Notes: generated by a model from the sequence alone, not told the origin. Shown: positions 50,301-60,435, counted from the first letter of the stretch. The stretch: 64,000 bases of DNA from Undaria pinnatifida (GCA_012845835.1 JABAKD010000010.1:10544311-10608310); one strand, 5' to 3'. Translations and numbers: made by a program.

Positions 50301-53300
50301 TAGAAGACATGAAAAACGATGTGGCCGCACGCGTGTGCTGTTTTTTTTTATTTCTTGACGTTGTTCGCGCGCGCACGAAGGGATTGAGGGCGACAGACGT
50401 GGAAGGCATGCGCGCCCTGGGGGTGAGCCTGCCAAGGGTAGCAGCCCTCATTAGCGAAGCGTTCTGCGAGCAGGTATGATGCCAACCCCGGAAATGATCG
50501 ATGTCCTCGAGCATTTTTTTTTTTTTTTCTCACACTTTTACTTTCCAGCTTCTGGACAAGCCGTGGTCACAGGTGTCGTCCCTTCTCCCCCCGGTTTTTG
50601 CCTTCACGTTTTATCGCGCATAGGGTTCAGCAATCCCACTGCTCGTCGATTTTTTATCGAGTGTTGCTAACTCACGCTCTCGCGCTTTCCGCAAGTCAAT
50701 TTATGCACAAGAAAAAGTCCCAACGAATTTTCACGAGTTTGCACTCGGCGGGGCTCGAACTCACGAAACTAACCTATACCAGGCTCGAGGATAGCCTGAT
50801 ACGCCACCGCGGCGACCGGTGCGAGCATGTGGAAGATTGACGTCGCGCGCGACCCCCGAAGGCCGGCTTGGTCGGCTCCCCGTGATATGCTTCGTGTCCC
50901 ATTTTTCGGTTTCGTGTGTCTCGAAGTGTACCAGCCAGCTACCACTTGGACGATAAATTATCGGTTTTGCCATGAATCGGGTGCGGTGCTGGAATGTTGT
51001 GCAATGCAAGGGGAACGTTACCTATGACTATGAAACTTGGGCTGTGTTTCGCGTGCCATGGTGGCTGGGTCCTTCCTCTGCCATAGCGGCGAGCTAGGGG
51101 CGGGAGAGGCGTTCGTGCAATACGCATCGTGCCTTCTGGTGATAACGGCACATCTCAGTAAGATTGATACCCCCGGCCTATGTGTTTTGCCGGCCAAGTC
51201 TTGCCGAGGAAGCGCAGTTGTTATCTCAGAAGGGTGACCAACGTCGCGTCGGATGTACAAAAAATAACACCCTTCCTGGTAGACCCTGGCTACGAACGAA
51301 AACGTATAAAAAAATGGACGCAACCCCTTCTCGTATCTACCCGAACCGTCGGCAGATGTTCCGCCACGGAAGCGTGCATTGCGACCCTCACGGCGCGAAC
51401 GTGCTCGTCAGGCCTCACCCCGGCGCGAAGAAAGGGTCCAAACGGCCGCAGCTTGTTCTCTTAGACCACGGTCTCTATCGGGAGCTGACGGAACAGTTCA
51501 GGGTGGACCACTGCAGGCTGTGGAAGGCGATGGTGTTCAAGGACGTGCCAGGTAAGTGGCGACCAAGGATGTTCTGGACAATAACACGGGTGCGGGTCTC
51601 CCTTGTGTCGCGGGCGTTCGCGGGCGTTTCGCGCTGTTTGTTGTTGGTGCCGCAGGCGCCCGTCGTGAGTCGTGACCACCTTCGGCTTCGGATCGTCTAC
51701 TGTTAAGCATCGGGACATGCGGCAAACGCGTCGGGTTCGATCCAGAGAAAAAACACGCGTGTGTCCAGCGTACCCTCCAGAGCTGCTGCTGCCACTGCGA
51801 CTGCTGGGTACCGTCCAGAGATGCTGCTGCCACTGCTACTGCTGCTGTTATAGAGACGGCTGTAAATCAAGCTCGTTTTTTCCCTCCGTGCGTGCGAGTT
51901 GCGAGTGACGCGCCTCGGTGGTGATCCTCCCACCTCGCGCATTTCGCGCGATAACCTTCGGGTATACGCTACGATCGGCCGATTTTGGGGGTCGTGGCGC
52001 CATCGCCGGCAGGCCTGGCGGCTTGGCTGTTCCGGTCGTTTTTTCTCGCGCTGGGTACAAAGCCGAACAAACAAGCTCTACATTTACATGGTTAGATGTT
52101 TAGTGCTTTAAACATTAGTGCGTTGCTTGTGTGCGTCCGTTTCCCCCTGCACTAACGTCACTTTGTGCTGTACGTCCGCCCTTCACGCCCGTTTGTTCGT
52201 GTGCGTATCCACCCACTCCACCTACCCACCCACCCACCCACCCACCCAAAACAGGAATCAAGAAGTATTGCGAACGGATGAACGCCGGGGAGATGTATCA
52301 CCTTCTGGCGGCGATGCTCACATCTCGGTCTTGGGACGCCATCGAGGACACGTGCGCTTGTTTCTTTTGTCGTCGCTTTTTACTTTCTTCCAGCTTAGCC
52401 CCTTTTAGAAACACGCACGTTTGTGGGGACGAGTTACTAGTGCAGCATTATTCTAGCAATGGCATCCAGGTTAACTCGTAAGAGCTTGGAAGGTATGAAA
52501 CGACGGGAGACAACGCGTCGTTGCGGTTTATCGTGCTCGTATGGGCGCGGGCTGGGCCTTGAAGTTTGGGGGGTGGAAGTGCAGTACACGCAACCGATCT
52601 ACTGCTGTAGTGTGGACGTAACCGGTCGCGCGCACGGACGTGACAATTTTTTGCTGTTTATTTTTCGCGGTGGGTAATAGGCTCTCTGTTTCTCGTTTTG
52701 TTATCTTAGCCGGCTTACTCGTGCCTGTTTTGTTTTGGTTTCGCTTTTGTTTTTTTCGCGTGGGATCTCTCCTCGCCAGGAGCTCTGGGATGGAGGGTCT
52801 ACACAGCAAGGACGTCGAGACCGAGAAAGGCATGGTCCGTGGCTACGTCCAGCAATACGCGTCTGAGATAGCGATGCTGCTCGGAAAAGTAGACAGGCAG
52901 CTGCTGTTGCTGTTGAAGATGAACGACTGCCTCCGGTGAGAGGGGTAGACATGGCCGGCCGTCCCTTTTTGGCATTTTTTTTTTTCGTATTACTAAGGGT
53001 ACGATTGGGGTGAGACTCCTTCCTCTACCCCAAACCCCGACTTTTTAGAAAATGCGCAAATTGCAACCCGATGACTCATCCCACGCCATAGCCATATAGT
53101 AAGCCATACACTAAACTACAAGCTCGTTTGGGGCTGGCCGGTGTTACTTGACGTGTGCGTTGCTTGCGCGGTGGCTGTGACTACTCTTTCGTTTTGCTTT
53201 TTTTAGCGTTGACAGCGTTTTGTTTCTTTTTCTCGTTTTCAGTTTGCGACAACACCCCCCGGAATTCCAAGCCAATAATCACATCTCAAAGGGGACGCTT

Positions 53301-56300
53301 GTGAAACGAATGTTCCTTTTTTTGGGCACAAACGGGGCGCGAACGATGTTGGTTTTTCCCTCCGGTATAACGCCTTCACTGCTGGAAACCCTTTTTTTCT
53401 GCAAAAAATTACTTGAACGTAGTATAGGGAGGGATTTTGGGGCTCTAAATGGGCCAAGCAAGGAAACACGCGTTGGTAAAAAAATGCCGTCCAGAAAGTG
53501 CTGCAAACCTCTATCGCACGAATAGTGCACGTCGTTTTGCTGCCGTGTGCATCTTTGGAGACCACGACGACTGGGCAGTACGGGACGGACCCGAGACGAC
53601 GCCAGTGCGTGTTCACCCCCTTTTTTTTTTGCGCGTCCCGTTTTATTGTCTTCGCACTTTTTCTTTCTCCTTCGCCCTCCCTAGACGTAACTCAGACCCG
53701 GGGATCGGTAAACAGCCTCTTTCCCCCCCTCCCCACTACGGTACGCGCCTTCGTGTTCATCGCCAGCAGGATTCGGCACTTTCTTTCCTCGTCGACTCGC
53801 GTCGAATTGTGATTTCCCACGCTATAAAGCGCTCTCTGCAGTTGGTGTCTAGAAGATAGAAATCTCCATACCGAGATTTGAGCCGCTGACTCCAACTTTA
53901 GTAGTGTTCAAGGTTGACCACGAGACCACCGGGGTGACCGGCTCTGTGCTGCTGTAAACTATCGTACGCTCTTTCTAGGTAGTAGTTTGTCCCCTGAAAA
54001 CAAGAAAATGCGTGCGCTTCCAAAGGGGCCAAGAAAGGATGGTCGGCTGGTTTTGTGCACAACTATTAAAGTCACAGCCGCCACGACGTTGAGCACACGC
54101 ACCAGGCGAAAAATAGGCGCTCTTGGGGCCCGCGTCGTTGCGCTGCCGCAAACAAATACAGTGCATGAGGTGCAAAACATGCTTTCGGGCCAAGTCGTTC
54201 TGCTGCCGTGAACAAAGATCACGCATGTCGGGGACAAAAAATGCAATGTTCCATTCAAAATTACACGGGTACTGGTGTGTGTGTCCTCTCCATATCGCGG
54301 TCGGAGGTTTGACAATAGCAGCGGTTGCTTCACTCCACAACTGGACGGGCATGCAGGGTACGTTATATGGCGCTAATACGAATATTCCAAATGGTTCTTG
54401 AATCCTGGCCAGATTGGTATGGAGCCGCCAGACTCAGAATTCTATCGTTCTGTGCGTTTCGTCGGTTGCATCTAAGCAGGCACATCGACAGGACTTTGGG
54501 AGCTCCCATCAACACGTTCGTCATCGCGGCGAAAACGTGCATTGCCGTGCTCAGAGAGGAAGACGCCAAGGAGGTGAGACATGGAGAAGGGCCGGGGGAG
54601 ATGGAGAAGGAGGAGGAGAGGGGGGGGGGGGGAGGGGGAGATGCACTTTCGAGTTCGATTTTGCGCCAACATGGGTGCAATCGTCCGTCCTTATGCCGCG
54701 ATGGAGGTGCTGTGCGTATTTTGTCACTCATCCGCCGGCCCCAAAGAGGAATCTACGGCAGCTTTCAACGCGTGCTATTCGACTTGTTCATATTCATTTT
54801 TGTTGTTTTTCGACTCTGATCTCGGTCGCTCTCCGCCACAACGCGCTCGACCTTGTTATTTTTTTTCATCTTTTTGTTTCGTTGTTCGTTGCGTGTTTGG
54901 GATCTCAACCTGTTCTTGTTGAAGGCGCTGGCGCGCTTGGGGGCAAGCAAGCGGAACTTTGTTGCCCGAGGACTGCTCTACGCACTTTACTATATCAGGG
55001 CCATCCCAGAAGCGATTAAGGTGCGACAAGAGAAGCAGAAAAGGAGCGGTACTTAACACGCGGGACACTTTCGCGTGCAAGGCTCCGCCCGCGAGTGCCG
55101 ATTGATACGATTATCGTATTTTGTAACACGCGAGGCGCGGGCTTGTTGTATACGCTATTCATAGTTTCTATCAAGACCAAAGGTCGTTCCGGAGGCCATG
55201 AAGGTGTGACAGGAGCCGTAGACAAGGGGCGCGGTAATTGTAGCACGGGTGCCGCTTTCGCTCGGAAGGCTCAGCCCGCGCGAGCACCGCCTCTATCGCT
55301 GATGGTGATACGATGCGATGATCAAAATCCAAGCACGCGAAGCGTGGGCTTGCTGTATGCACTAGTTTGTATATTCCCTAACCCCCACCCCTGGCAGCTT
55401 GGTGCAAAAAGCAATGTCTGCCTGATTGGTGAAAACCCGACGTGCTCCGTCCCGGCATAGTAGGGATGCGAGGGTCTATGGTCATACGACTACGGCCAGG
55501 CACGAACTGAGTACACCCCCCCCCCCCCACCGGCAACAATGGTTAGGATTGTAGTGCCGTATCGCTAGAGCCTTCGGCGCAAGTGGTTGTCTATTATGTT
55601 GCCACGATTTTATTGCTCTATTGCTAGCGTTGGACAAGTTCGTGACAGTTGGGAGGTCGTGATTGGAGGAAGCTGGACTCGTCCTACCAACACCAGTAGT
55701 GTATGGGCCTGGTATTCTGTATAGCCCTTTTCGGCCCCATGCACAGCGGCCAAACAAACGACGAGTGCGATTTCTTCAAGCGACTTCGAAGAGCGCGATG
55801 CAATTGCTGTCATCATGCTGCGTGCGTGGGTTACAGCTCGTTAGAGTTGTCGGCGCCCCCGATGGTCTAGTGGGTTATGTACAGGACTCGTAACTACTAG
55901 ACTAAGGTCGATTTGGCTGGGTTGAGCCACCCCGAGTGCATACTATGTAGTAAGTGTATTCGTACGTAGGGACTTTTTCTTGTGCAAGAATTGGCTCGCG
56001 GAAAGCGCGAAAGCGTGAGTTGGCGAAATTTGATGAAAATCGACAAGCGTTGGATAATGCTGAACCCTCTGCACGATAAAAATGAAGGCACGAATGTACC
56101 AGGGGGAAATAACGGACGACACGTGTGACCACGGCTTGTCCTGAAAGGTGGAATATACATGTGAGATTTGAAAATATATAAAACAAAATAAAATAACACA
56201 AGATAAAGCAAAATAAAATAATATAAAATGAAATGGAATGGAATGGAATGAAATGAAGTAAAATAAAAACAAAATAAAATAAAATAAAATAAAATAAAAT

Positions 56301-58312
56301 ACAATACAATTCAATACAATAAAATAAAATAAAATAAAATAAAATAAAATAAAATAAAATTTGCTGTTCGGATACAGCCCATATCCAACAGCCCGGGTCG
56401 CTCCGTGCTGCCATTCTGCTGCAATCTTCTTACTTATTGTTAATATGGTCACTATCAATAGTACGTTTTCGCCTTTTTACGCCCAAGAGTCAACAGGCTG
56501 GTCACTTGACCTATTATTAATAGGTGAAAAAATAGACCAATCAACGCGAGTTATGGCAGTCGGTTTTTCTAGGGATTGTAGCAAAAGCTCGTCTTTTGCA
56601 TGAGGGCGACCTTGGCGGGGGTATTCGATGCACCACAGCACCACTAATAGGGGCCCCTCAATAAGGCGGGCTGGGTATGATGGCGGTATGCCGATATAAA
56701 GGCGGTCAAAATCGCGACCAAAAAGCGCTCAAGGAAATCGTGGTGCTACTATCTGTGGCATGTATGTACAGCTAGCAGCAGTAGTAGTAGACTCCACGTT
56801 TTTTTCGCTTGGCACTGCTGGTGCCAGGCGAAGCGGTTGTGAGATGAACGCTTTTTGCAGTCGATGGATACACGCGCAAAATAGATGAAACGTGCGTACT
56901 CGTAGTGCGTACGGCGGCTCTCTTGGGTGGTTTCTTGTTTTTTTACACAGGGTTGCGGGCCGACGTTCCAGCGGCCGCGTTGTTGCCTCTGCGACGGCCC
57001 CGAATGACACACATTTTTTTTGGTTGGATAGGAAACCAAGTAATACGTAGTAGTATTGAGACGGACAAAGGTCGTAATTAATCCAAGGCCAATCTATAAC
57101 CCACGAAAAAAAGGGGCAAAAAACACGAGCCAAAATGAGTCTTTTCCAAGGGGGGGTCATCCCCCGCTAGAGGTGCAGCAGATTCTAAGAAATTTCTGAA
57201 GCTCCTGTGTAGCATGAGGGGCTGCTGCGTACAGCTCAATATATCACCCGAGACATTACTTCGAAGACATTCGTTCGCGCAACCCGACCAACGTTTGTTT
57301 GGCGCTAGTTCTAAAACAACCATGCTATACGACTCACTCGTAATTTTTTGTCTTTGCTAACCGATAGTGAGGAGCTCCAAACCCGTTCACACACGATTAG
57401 TTAATCCAACAACTGCAACTCCTATCACTGTGAGATAGCATATTTTGAGATAGCTTATTTTCTTATTTTTCGTGGGTTCGGTTGGCCGAACTCGCGCAGC
57501 GGGATGTTTCATGAAGTTGTTCCAACAACGTCAGCTATCTAAAGTACAGTACTGAAAAATTATAAATAGTAGAGGCGAAAACTTGCTTTCAAGCCTTACC
57601 TTATTTTGATCGTTTAGTTATTTTGATCGGTTAGATTACGTTTCAATGATGTGCCAAGAAGAGCGTACTCATGCTTTACTAGCTGTTGAAAATGTATTAG
57701 AAAATAACAATACCTAGGCGCGCTCAGTATATCAGCTGTGTGGTTTTTTCGATACAATTTTGGGAGTCGATACTCCTGTTTGCACGCTGCGTGATACACC
57801 GGCCGCTCGTTTTTGTACGTTGCTACGTGCTGCTGTCGTCAAATTGTGTGCGGTGGTGGCTGGTGGGCGCTTCAAGATAAGAAGCGAAAGGGGTCCCTCA
57901 TTGTTAGCGCGGTCAAGATTGTAAACTCGGGTACTGAGGGTCATTGTTATTGAAGCCAAAAACAAATTTCCAAGTTTTTGGAAATTTTGTGTTGATTTAC
58001 GGAGGGAGGCGTTCTGTCATAAAACGTGGATGATTTTACAGCGAGGAAAAGAAAACATGGGGAGGGAGGCTTGGAAGCACTTTCATTTTTTTCCTATTCT
58101 ACGTACTGGCATCTACTAGGAAAACAAGGAACAAAAAAAATGGAATTATTAATATTTTGGATTTTTATTTTTGAAAAAAATCCTGCTGCGATAAGAATAA
58201 TGGGCTTTACAGTAATAATCGCTGGCTTGTTGAACAACAGGTGAAGGCGCAGCTGCTGGCGATGGACTTCGCGGAGAGGTCGCTGGAAAGGCGCGTCCGA
58301 CGGCTCCGATAG
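35357..58312 (+). CDS. ADCK1: ADCK1-type ABC1/AarF atypical kinase, 15 exons
   Basis: Exons: 35357-35552, 36030-36154, 37748-37831, 38512-38562, 39317-39571, 41150-41314, 42609-42784, 45684-45780, 50381-50473, 51356-51551, 52255-52351, 52780-52935, 54480-54573, 54925-55020, 58241-58312. The frame is kept throughout (650 aa). Residues about 13-29 form a hydrophobic N-terminal segment. The ABC1 KxGQ motif is KLGQ at 211-214, the Ala-rich loop ASASLAQ at 271-277, and the likely ATP-site Lys is K292 ('LAIKVQ'). The catalytic loop HCDPHGAN is at 422-429 and the metal site is DHG at 451-453. The segments 'LLDHGLYRELTEQF' and 'AAMLTSRSWDAIED' point to the ADCK1 branch, which is mostly mitochondrial. 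By family, ABC1 proteins support quinone and membrane lipid homeostasis; the substrate is unknown. The first Met follows an in-frame TGA (35348-35350). Ile/Ala exon edges and phases leave little doubt, except for short exon 4. Confidence 0.92.
36155..37747 (+). other. ADCK1 intron 2, no recognised element
   Basis: This 1.6-kb intron is of mixed composition without long repeats. It ends with a (GGT)n run at 37713-37736 directly before the exon 3 acceptor. The ORFs inside have no recognisable domain and no splice context. Confidence 0.5.
38845..38925 (+). repeat. Family A tail, near-identical to 62698-62778
   Basis: About 80 bp from 'gcagcttgcaaagatgagta' through 'cctgaaattcgtcaaactca' to 'gttataaaat' is nearly identical to a copy 24 kb away, implying recent spread. 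It lies in ADCK1 intron 4. Confidence 0.7.
39170..39302 (+). repeat. Poly-C and (CCCA)n tract before an acceptor
   Basis: C runs (39180-39247) pass into (CCCA/CCAT)n units up to 39299, ending 14 bp before the 'atcag' acceptor of ADCK1 exon 5. A similar (CCCA)n run at 52209-52249 sits immediately before the exon 11 acceptor. These tracts probably serve as the pyrimidine-rich part of the 3' splice sites. Confidence 0.75.
41420..41515 (+). repeat. G-rich tract in ADCK1 intron 6
   Basis: GGGGAGG-rich sequence near the 5' end of intron 6. Comparable G tracts follow the donors of intron 3 (37898-37917) and intron 13 (54590-54640). Proline/glycine-rich ORFs here are artefacts. Confidence 0.6.
42120..42345 (+). 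repeat. Dispersed repeat family D, copy 1
   Basis: Segments 'ccctgctgcgctgtgcggcg' plus 'ttgtgggtgga' and 'gagatgcatgaaatgggcag', then 'aggaggttgttgcctcc', are shared in the same order with 46320-46510. It lies in ADCK1 intron 6 and has no clear coding capacity. Confidence 0.65.
43796..44175 (+). repeat. Minisatellite with GAACTTCCAGAAGTTC dyad, array 1
   Basis: Units of about 40-60 bp alternate 'ttacagaacttccagaagtt' with 'ccgggtattgtggcacgggc' or 'ccgggtacgggtatgaaagt'. Many units contain the dyad GAACTTC-CA-GAAGTTC or a near version (GAACTCACAGAAGTTC). It lies in ADCK1 intron 7. The rest of that intron shows no gene. Confidence 0.8.
44938..45260 (+). repeat. Minisatellite with GAACTTCCAGAAGTTC dyad, array 2
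   Basis: The same unit family as 43796-44175, about 0.8 kb further along the same intron, with 'acccgggtattg' variants at the edges. The two arrays probably arose by internal duplication and separation. Confidence 0.8.
45835..46325 (+). repeat. GAT microsatellites within a two-copy direct repeat
   Basis: Two (GAT/GCTGAT)n tracts (45836-46005 and 46113-46215) are each followed by a near-identical segment of about 110 bp. It runs from 'atgatgatctcacatt' through 'cgaaatctagcccgtcgtca' to 'aaattaagtgta'. The Asp-rich ORF at 45496-46038 is a readthrough of exon 8 and this repeat. It lies in ADCK1 intron 8. Confidence 0.8.
46320..46510 (+). repeat. Dispersed repeat family D, copy 2
   Basis: Matches 42120-42345 in order, including 'ctgctgcgctgtgctgcgtt', 'gaaatgcatgacacgg' and 'aggaggtcgcctcc'. 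It directly abuts the GAT-repeat unit. It lies in ADCK1 intron 8. Confidence 0.6.
46880..47640 (+). repeat. GGTGCGGTTC decamer array, block 1
   Basis: About a dozen units of 40-60 bp each contain 'acggtgcggttcggtgcggt' plus a linker such as 'tttcagatatggcaaacctt'. The two units at about 47212 and 47278 are nearly identical (66-bp period). From 47390 the array grades into 'acggtgcaccgtatgaataa' units with a dyad. ORFs through it are repeat artefacts. Confidence 0.85.
48045..48235 (+). mobile_element. SINE-like family 2 fragment
   Basis: The segment with 'aattcgatacgagtcaacgg', 'gcgataaaaatgaaggcacg' and 'tgtgaccccggatctgagtt' is the reverse complement of 60655-60785 and of 53695-53820. It shares the 'gataaaaatgaaggcacg' core with SINE-like family 1. 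It lies in ADCK1 intron 8. Confidence 0.55.
48935..49425 (+). repeat. Most complete copy of dispersed repeat family A
   Basis: The order runs 'aaccgtcagatctatcccct', poly-C (49028-49046), 'ccctcaccggttattcgact', 'cagaaacgggttttatagtt', 'ctgttgaccctgatagcta', 'ggggagtcgccgat', 'cacacagcttgcaaagatga' and an AT-rich end. It corresponds to 640-1240 almost throughout, so the family unit is at least about 490 bp. Noncoding. Confidence 0.75.
49560..50045 (+). repeat. GGTGCGGTTC decamer array, block 2
   Basis: The same unit type as 46880-47640, starting with 'aaaccgtgatgaaccgtaca' variants and continuing through 'tacggtgcggttcggtgcgg' units. The last unit ends with the inverse orientation ('aaccgcaccgta'), so the block edges can pair. 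Confidence 0.8.
50550..50830 (-). mobile_element. tRNA-headed SINE family 1, minus-strand copy
   Basis: On the minus strand a tRNA-like head (A-box-like 'ggtggcgtatcaggc', B-box-like 'gagttcgagccccgc' at about 50750-50815) is followed by 'gggactttttcttgtgcata', 'gcggaaagcgcgagagcgtg' and 'ggcttgtcc'. The same order occurs on the plus strand at 55850-56160 and 60105-60430. It lies in ADCK1 intron 9. Confidence 0.7.
53600..53955 (-). mobile_element. SINE-like family 2 copy with tRNA-like head
   Basis: The minus strand reads a tRNA-like head at about 53868-53945 ('ggtggtctcgtggtcaacct' and 'cagcggctcaaatctcggta'). The body follows with 'gcgtgggaaatcacaattcg' and 'gatgaacacgaaggcgcg'. The related body occurs at 48045-48235 and 60600-60790. 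It lies in ADCK1 intron 12. Confidence 0.6.
55121..55203 (+). pseudogene. Decayed copy of ADCK1 exon 14 and its donor
   Basis: The sequence 'gggcttgttgtatacgct', then 'cgttccggaggccatgaagg', aligns with 'ggactgctctacgcact' and 'catcccagaagcgattaagg' of exon 14. The match continues into the intron ('tgtgacaggag' versus 'tgcgacaagag', and 'aggctcagcccgcgcgagca' versus 'aggctccgcccgcgagtgcc'). The copied unit of about 183 bp therefore holds the exon's 3' part plus the start of the intron. The frame is broken. Confidence 0.7.
55325..55378 (+). pseudogene. Second, truncated copy of ADCK1 exon 14
   Basis: 'gtgggcttgctgtatgcact' followed by 'agtttgtatattccc' matches the exon 14 core again. It is cut short where a family C repeat begins (about 55390). 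It lies in ADCK1 intron 14. Confidence 0.55.
55385..55525 (+). repeat. Dispersed repeat family C
   Basis: 'agcaatgtctgcctgattgg', 'gtgctccgtcccggcatagt' and 'gtctatggtcatacgactac' match 19255-19380 closely and 13490-13560 in part. It ends at a poly-C run preceded by 'gagtacacc' in all three copies. Confidence 0.7.
55850..56160 (+). mobile_element. tRNA-headed SINE family 1, plus-strand copy
   Basis: The head has A-box-like 'gatggtctagtgggtta' and B-box-like 'gggttgagccaccccg' (55858-55935). The body follows with 'gggactttttcttgtgcaag', 'gcggaaagcgcgaaagcgtg', 'gataaaaatgaaggcacg' and 'accacggcttgtcctgaaag'. It ends near the AAAAT repeat at 56165. It lies in ADCK1 intron 14. Confidence 0.75.
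56165..56362 (+). repeat. AAAAT / GGAAT pentanucleotide tract
   Basis: About 38 pentamers, mostly AAAAT with GGAAT and ACAAT variants, directly follow the SINE-like element and probably grew from its A-rich tail. The remaining 56363-58240 of intron 14 shows no gene or clear element. Confidence 0.85.
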
Positions 58313-58386
58313 CCCCCCGTGTTTCGGTGCGCACACCAGCAGCGGGCAGTATACAGCAGCGCGCCGTGCGTTTCGTTCTGTGTTGT

Positions 58387-58755
58387 GACGCGGGCTAAGA
58401 TGGAGGGGCACAATTTTTTCTTCTCAATACTACCCCTCAATTTCGGAGCTTAAGACCTTCCTCTCCCACAACGCCGATTTTTTGAGAAAAATGAAACCTC
58501 TACGAGTACGAGTACCGGATAAAAAAGAATGATCCTAGGGTACACAACGAGAATCGTGAATAAAATGTATGCCTATTTTTTTCCGACGATGTAGGGGTTA
58601 GCCCCTTAAGAGCCCCCGAACCCCTCCCCATACTAAATCCAAGTAATTTTGTCCCCAATAACGGTTTTCCTGTTAAACAGGGGTTAAGCCCCGTCATTTC
58701 GGGGAAAACAAAAATAATAGCCAAAAAGTGCCATCTCTATCATCGTAGCATGTGT
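58387..58755. mobile_element. MITE-like element with decayed terminal repeats, containing family B
   Basis: Left end 'gacgcgggctaagatggagg' and right end 'catctctatcatcgtagcat' approximate the inverted termini of the 29433-29810 element, and overall length is similar (369 versus 378 bp). The interior carries the family B core ('catactaaatccaagtaatt'), linking families. It starts 75 bp after the ADCK1 stop codon. Confidence 0.5.
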
Positions 58756-60049
58756 CTTGTTGTGTCGCAAGCTTTGTTGTTTCGCTCGCTTGCTCGCATC
58801 GAGGGAGGTTGTCAAGGTAACTTTCGGGAGACGCCACAGCAGCTAAGCTGGGGAGGTTGTCAAGGTCACTTTCGGGAGAGGCCACAGCAGCTAAGCTGTG
58901 TCGTGCTGTACTTGGAGGAGTTCCTCCCGTATTTTGGTACCCTAGTAGCTTTTTGATGACTCGTTGTCGACGTATACCGCGCGGGGGGGGGACGAAGTAC
59001 GATCGCGGGTTGGTTGGTTGGTTGGTTGGTTGGTTGGTGGTTAATTCAGGAGGAGGGCGGCGGAGTTTTTAGAACTGTTTTTTTGTGTTGCCGCTCCCCC
59101 TTCGCCTTTTTTTGCAACATTTCAGTTGTTTGGGACGAATAGCCGCACCACGTGGTTCGTAGAATGGTGACCGGTGTTCATATGCGTGCCGAAATCGAAA
59201 ATGTTTTTTCAAGCGCACATTATTGATTCATACAGTAGTATGTAGTGTTCTCGTACATATGCCTTTGCTTTTCTTTTTTCATGGCCACGAGAGCGATCTG
59301 ACGTCTATGCCGCGAAGGCGATGCCACTGCTGCTGGCTATTTTTTTTTGTTGTCTCAGCTCAGCGCAGCGCTCATGCTGTTTCACTAGGTTGGCTAACTC
59401 CTCGTCGCATCGTCGGATAGATTGTTCTTTCTGGAACTCGAACAAATGCGGGTCCCTGCCTCGAGAGGGTGTGACCGGACTTTCTCCACAGCTCTGGGCG
59501 GAAATATACGTTGGTGTATTGATATCAAAGTACACACACGTTCCTTATATTTCCGTCGGGTTTGGTACAATTCTGTATACTGTACGTGGTATATGCTATC
59601 GCGATCGACGTTCCGTTGTAGTCTATGTTAGCATCTACAGAAGGTCACGACACGTACCAAGTACGAATCTTGTCTGTCTGAAATTACAACAGTCAGTCTT
59701 AGACCAGATCTCCGAAAAACGTCTGCCGCTTCCCGAAGTCCTTTGTTCTGACCACTTGAAGACACGGCGAAAACATGTTTGCTGGTTTGCTCGGTATTCG
59801 TGTAGCACTACCACAGCAGTAGTAGTTGTGGACCCTCTATAGGCGCCGGTTGAGTAGTGCCGGTTGCCCGCTATAGTGCCTGTAAAATTGCGTAGCACAG
59901 ATGGGAACAACCAGTAGTGGTAGTATGCCGAGGTGTGCCGGTTGCCGCTATAGTGCCGGCGTTCCCCTTTATAGTGCACATACCAGCAGTATTGAGGCAA
60001 CCGGCACTACTGCTGTACCCCAGTAGTCTGCATTATTAGTACTTTTTTT

Positions 60050-60435
60050 TTTTTTTTTCTTTTAGTCTGCATTATTAGTACTGTACGTAAGTGATGTGAC
60101 TGAGTAGTCCAGCGGCGTCGGCGTCCCCGATGGTCCAGTAGGTGGATCGCGTAAATACTGAGGTCAAGGTCAATTTTGCGAGTTCAAGGCCTGGCGAGTG
60201 CGCACTTGTATCCGTACGGACTTTTTCTTGCATACAAAATTGACTGTTAATAGCGGAAAGCGCGAGAGCGCGAGTAAGGTGGAGAATTCGTTGAAAATGG
60301 ACGAGGATAAATAATAATAGCTGATGAAGCGGTGGGAATGCTGGAACCCAACGCACGATAAACATGAAGGTGCGTGCTGAGGGCAAGGAGGGCGGTCACC
60401 TTTGACCCACGGCTTGTCCGGAAGGTGGTTGAGGG
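60050..60435 (+). mobile_element. tRNA-headed SINE family 1, third copy
   Basis: Head 'gatggtccagtaggtgg' with 'gagttcaaggcctggcg' (60128-60200), then 'cggactttttcttgcatac', 'gcggaaagcgcgagagcgcg', 'gataaacatgaaggtgcg' and 'cccacggcttgtccggaag'. Same order as 55850-56160. A family 2 fragment follows at 60600-60790. From 58756 to 60050 I see a (GGTT)n run at 59010-59040 and no gene. Confidence 0.7.

Noticed and set aside
50747-60200. Functional tRNA genes at the tRNA-like heads
   Set aside because: The box motifs are present, but stems are imperfect and each is followed by a conserved SINE body, so they are better read as retroposons.
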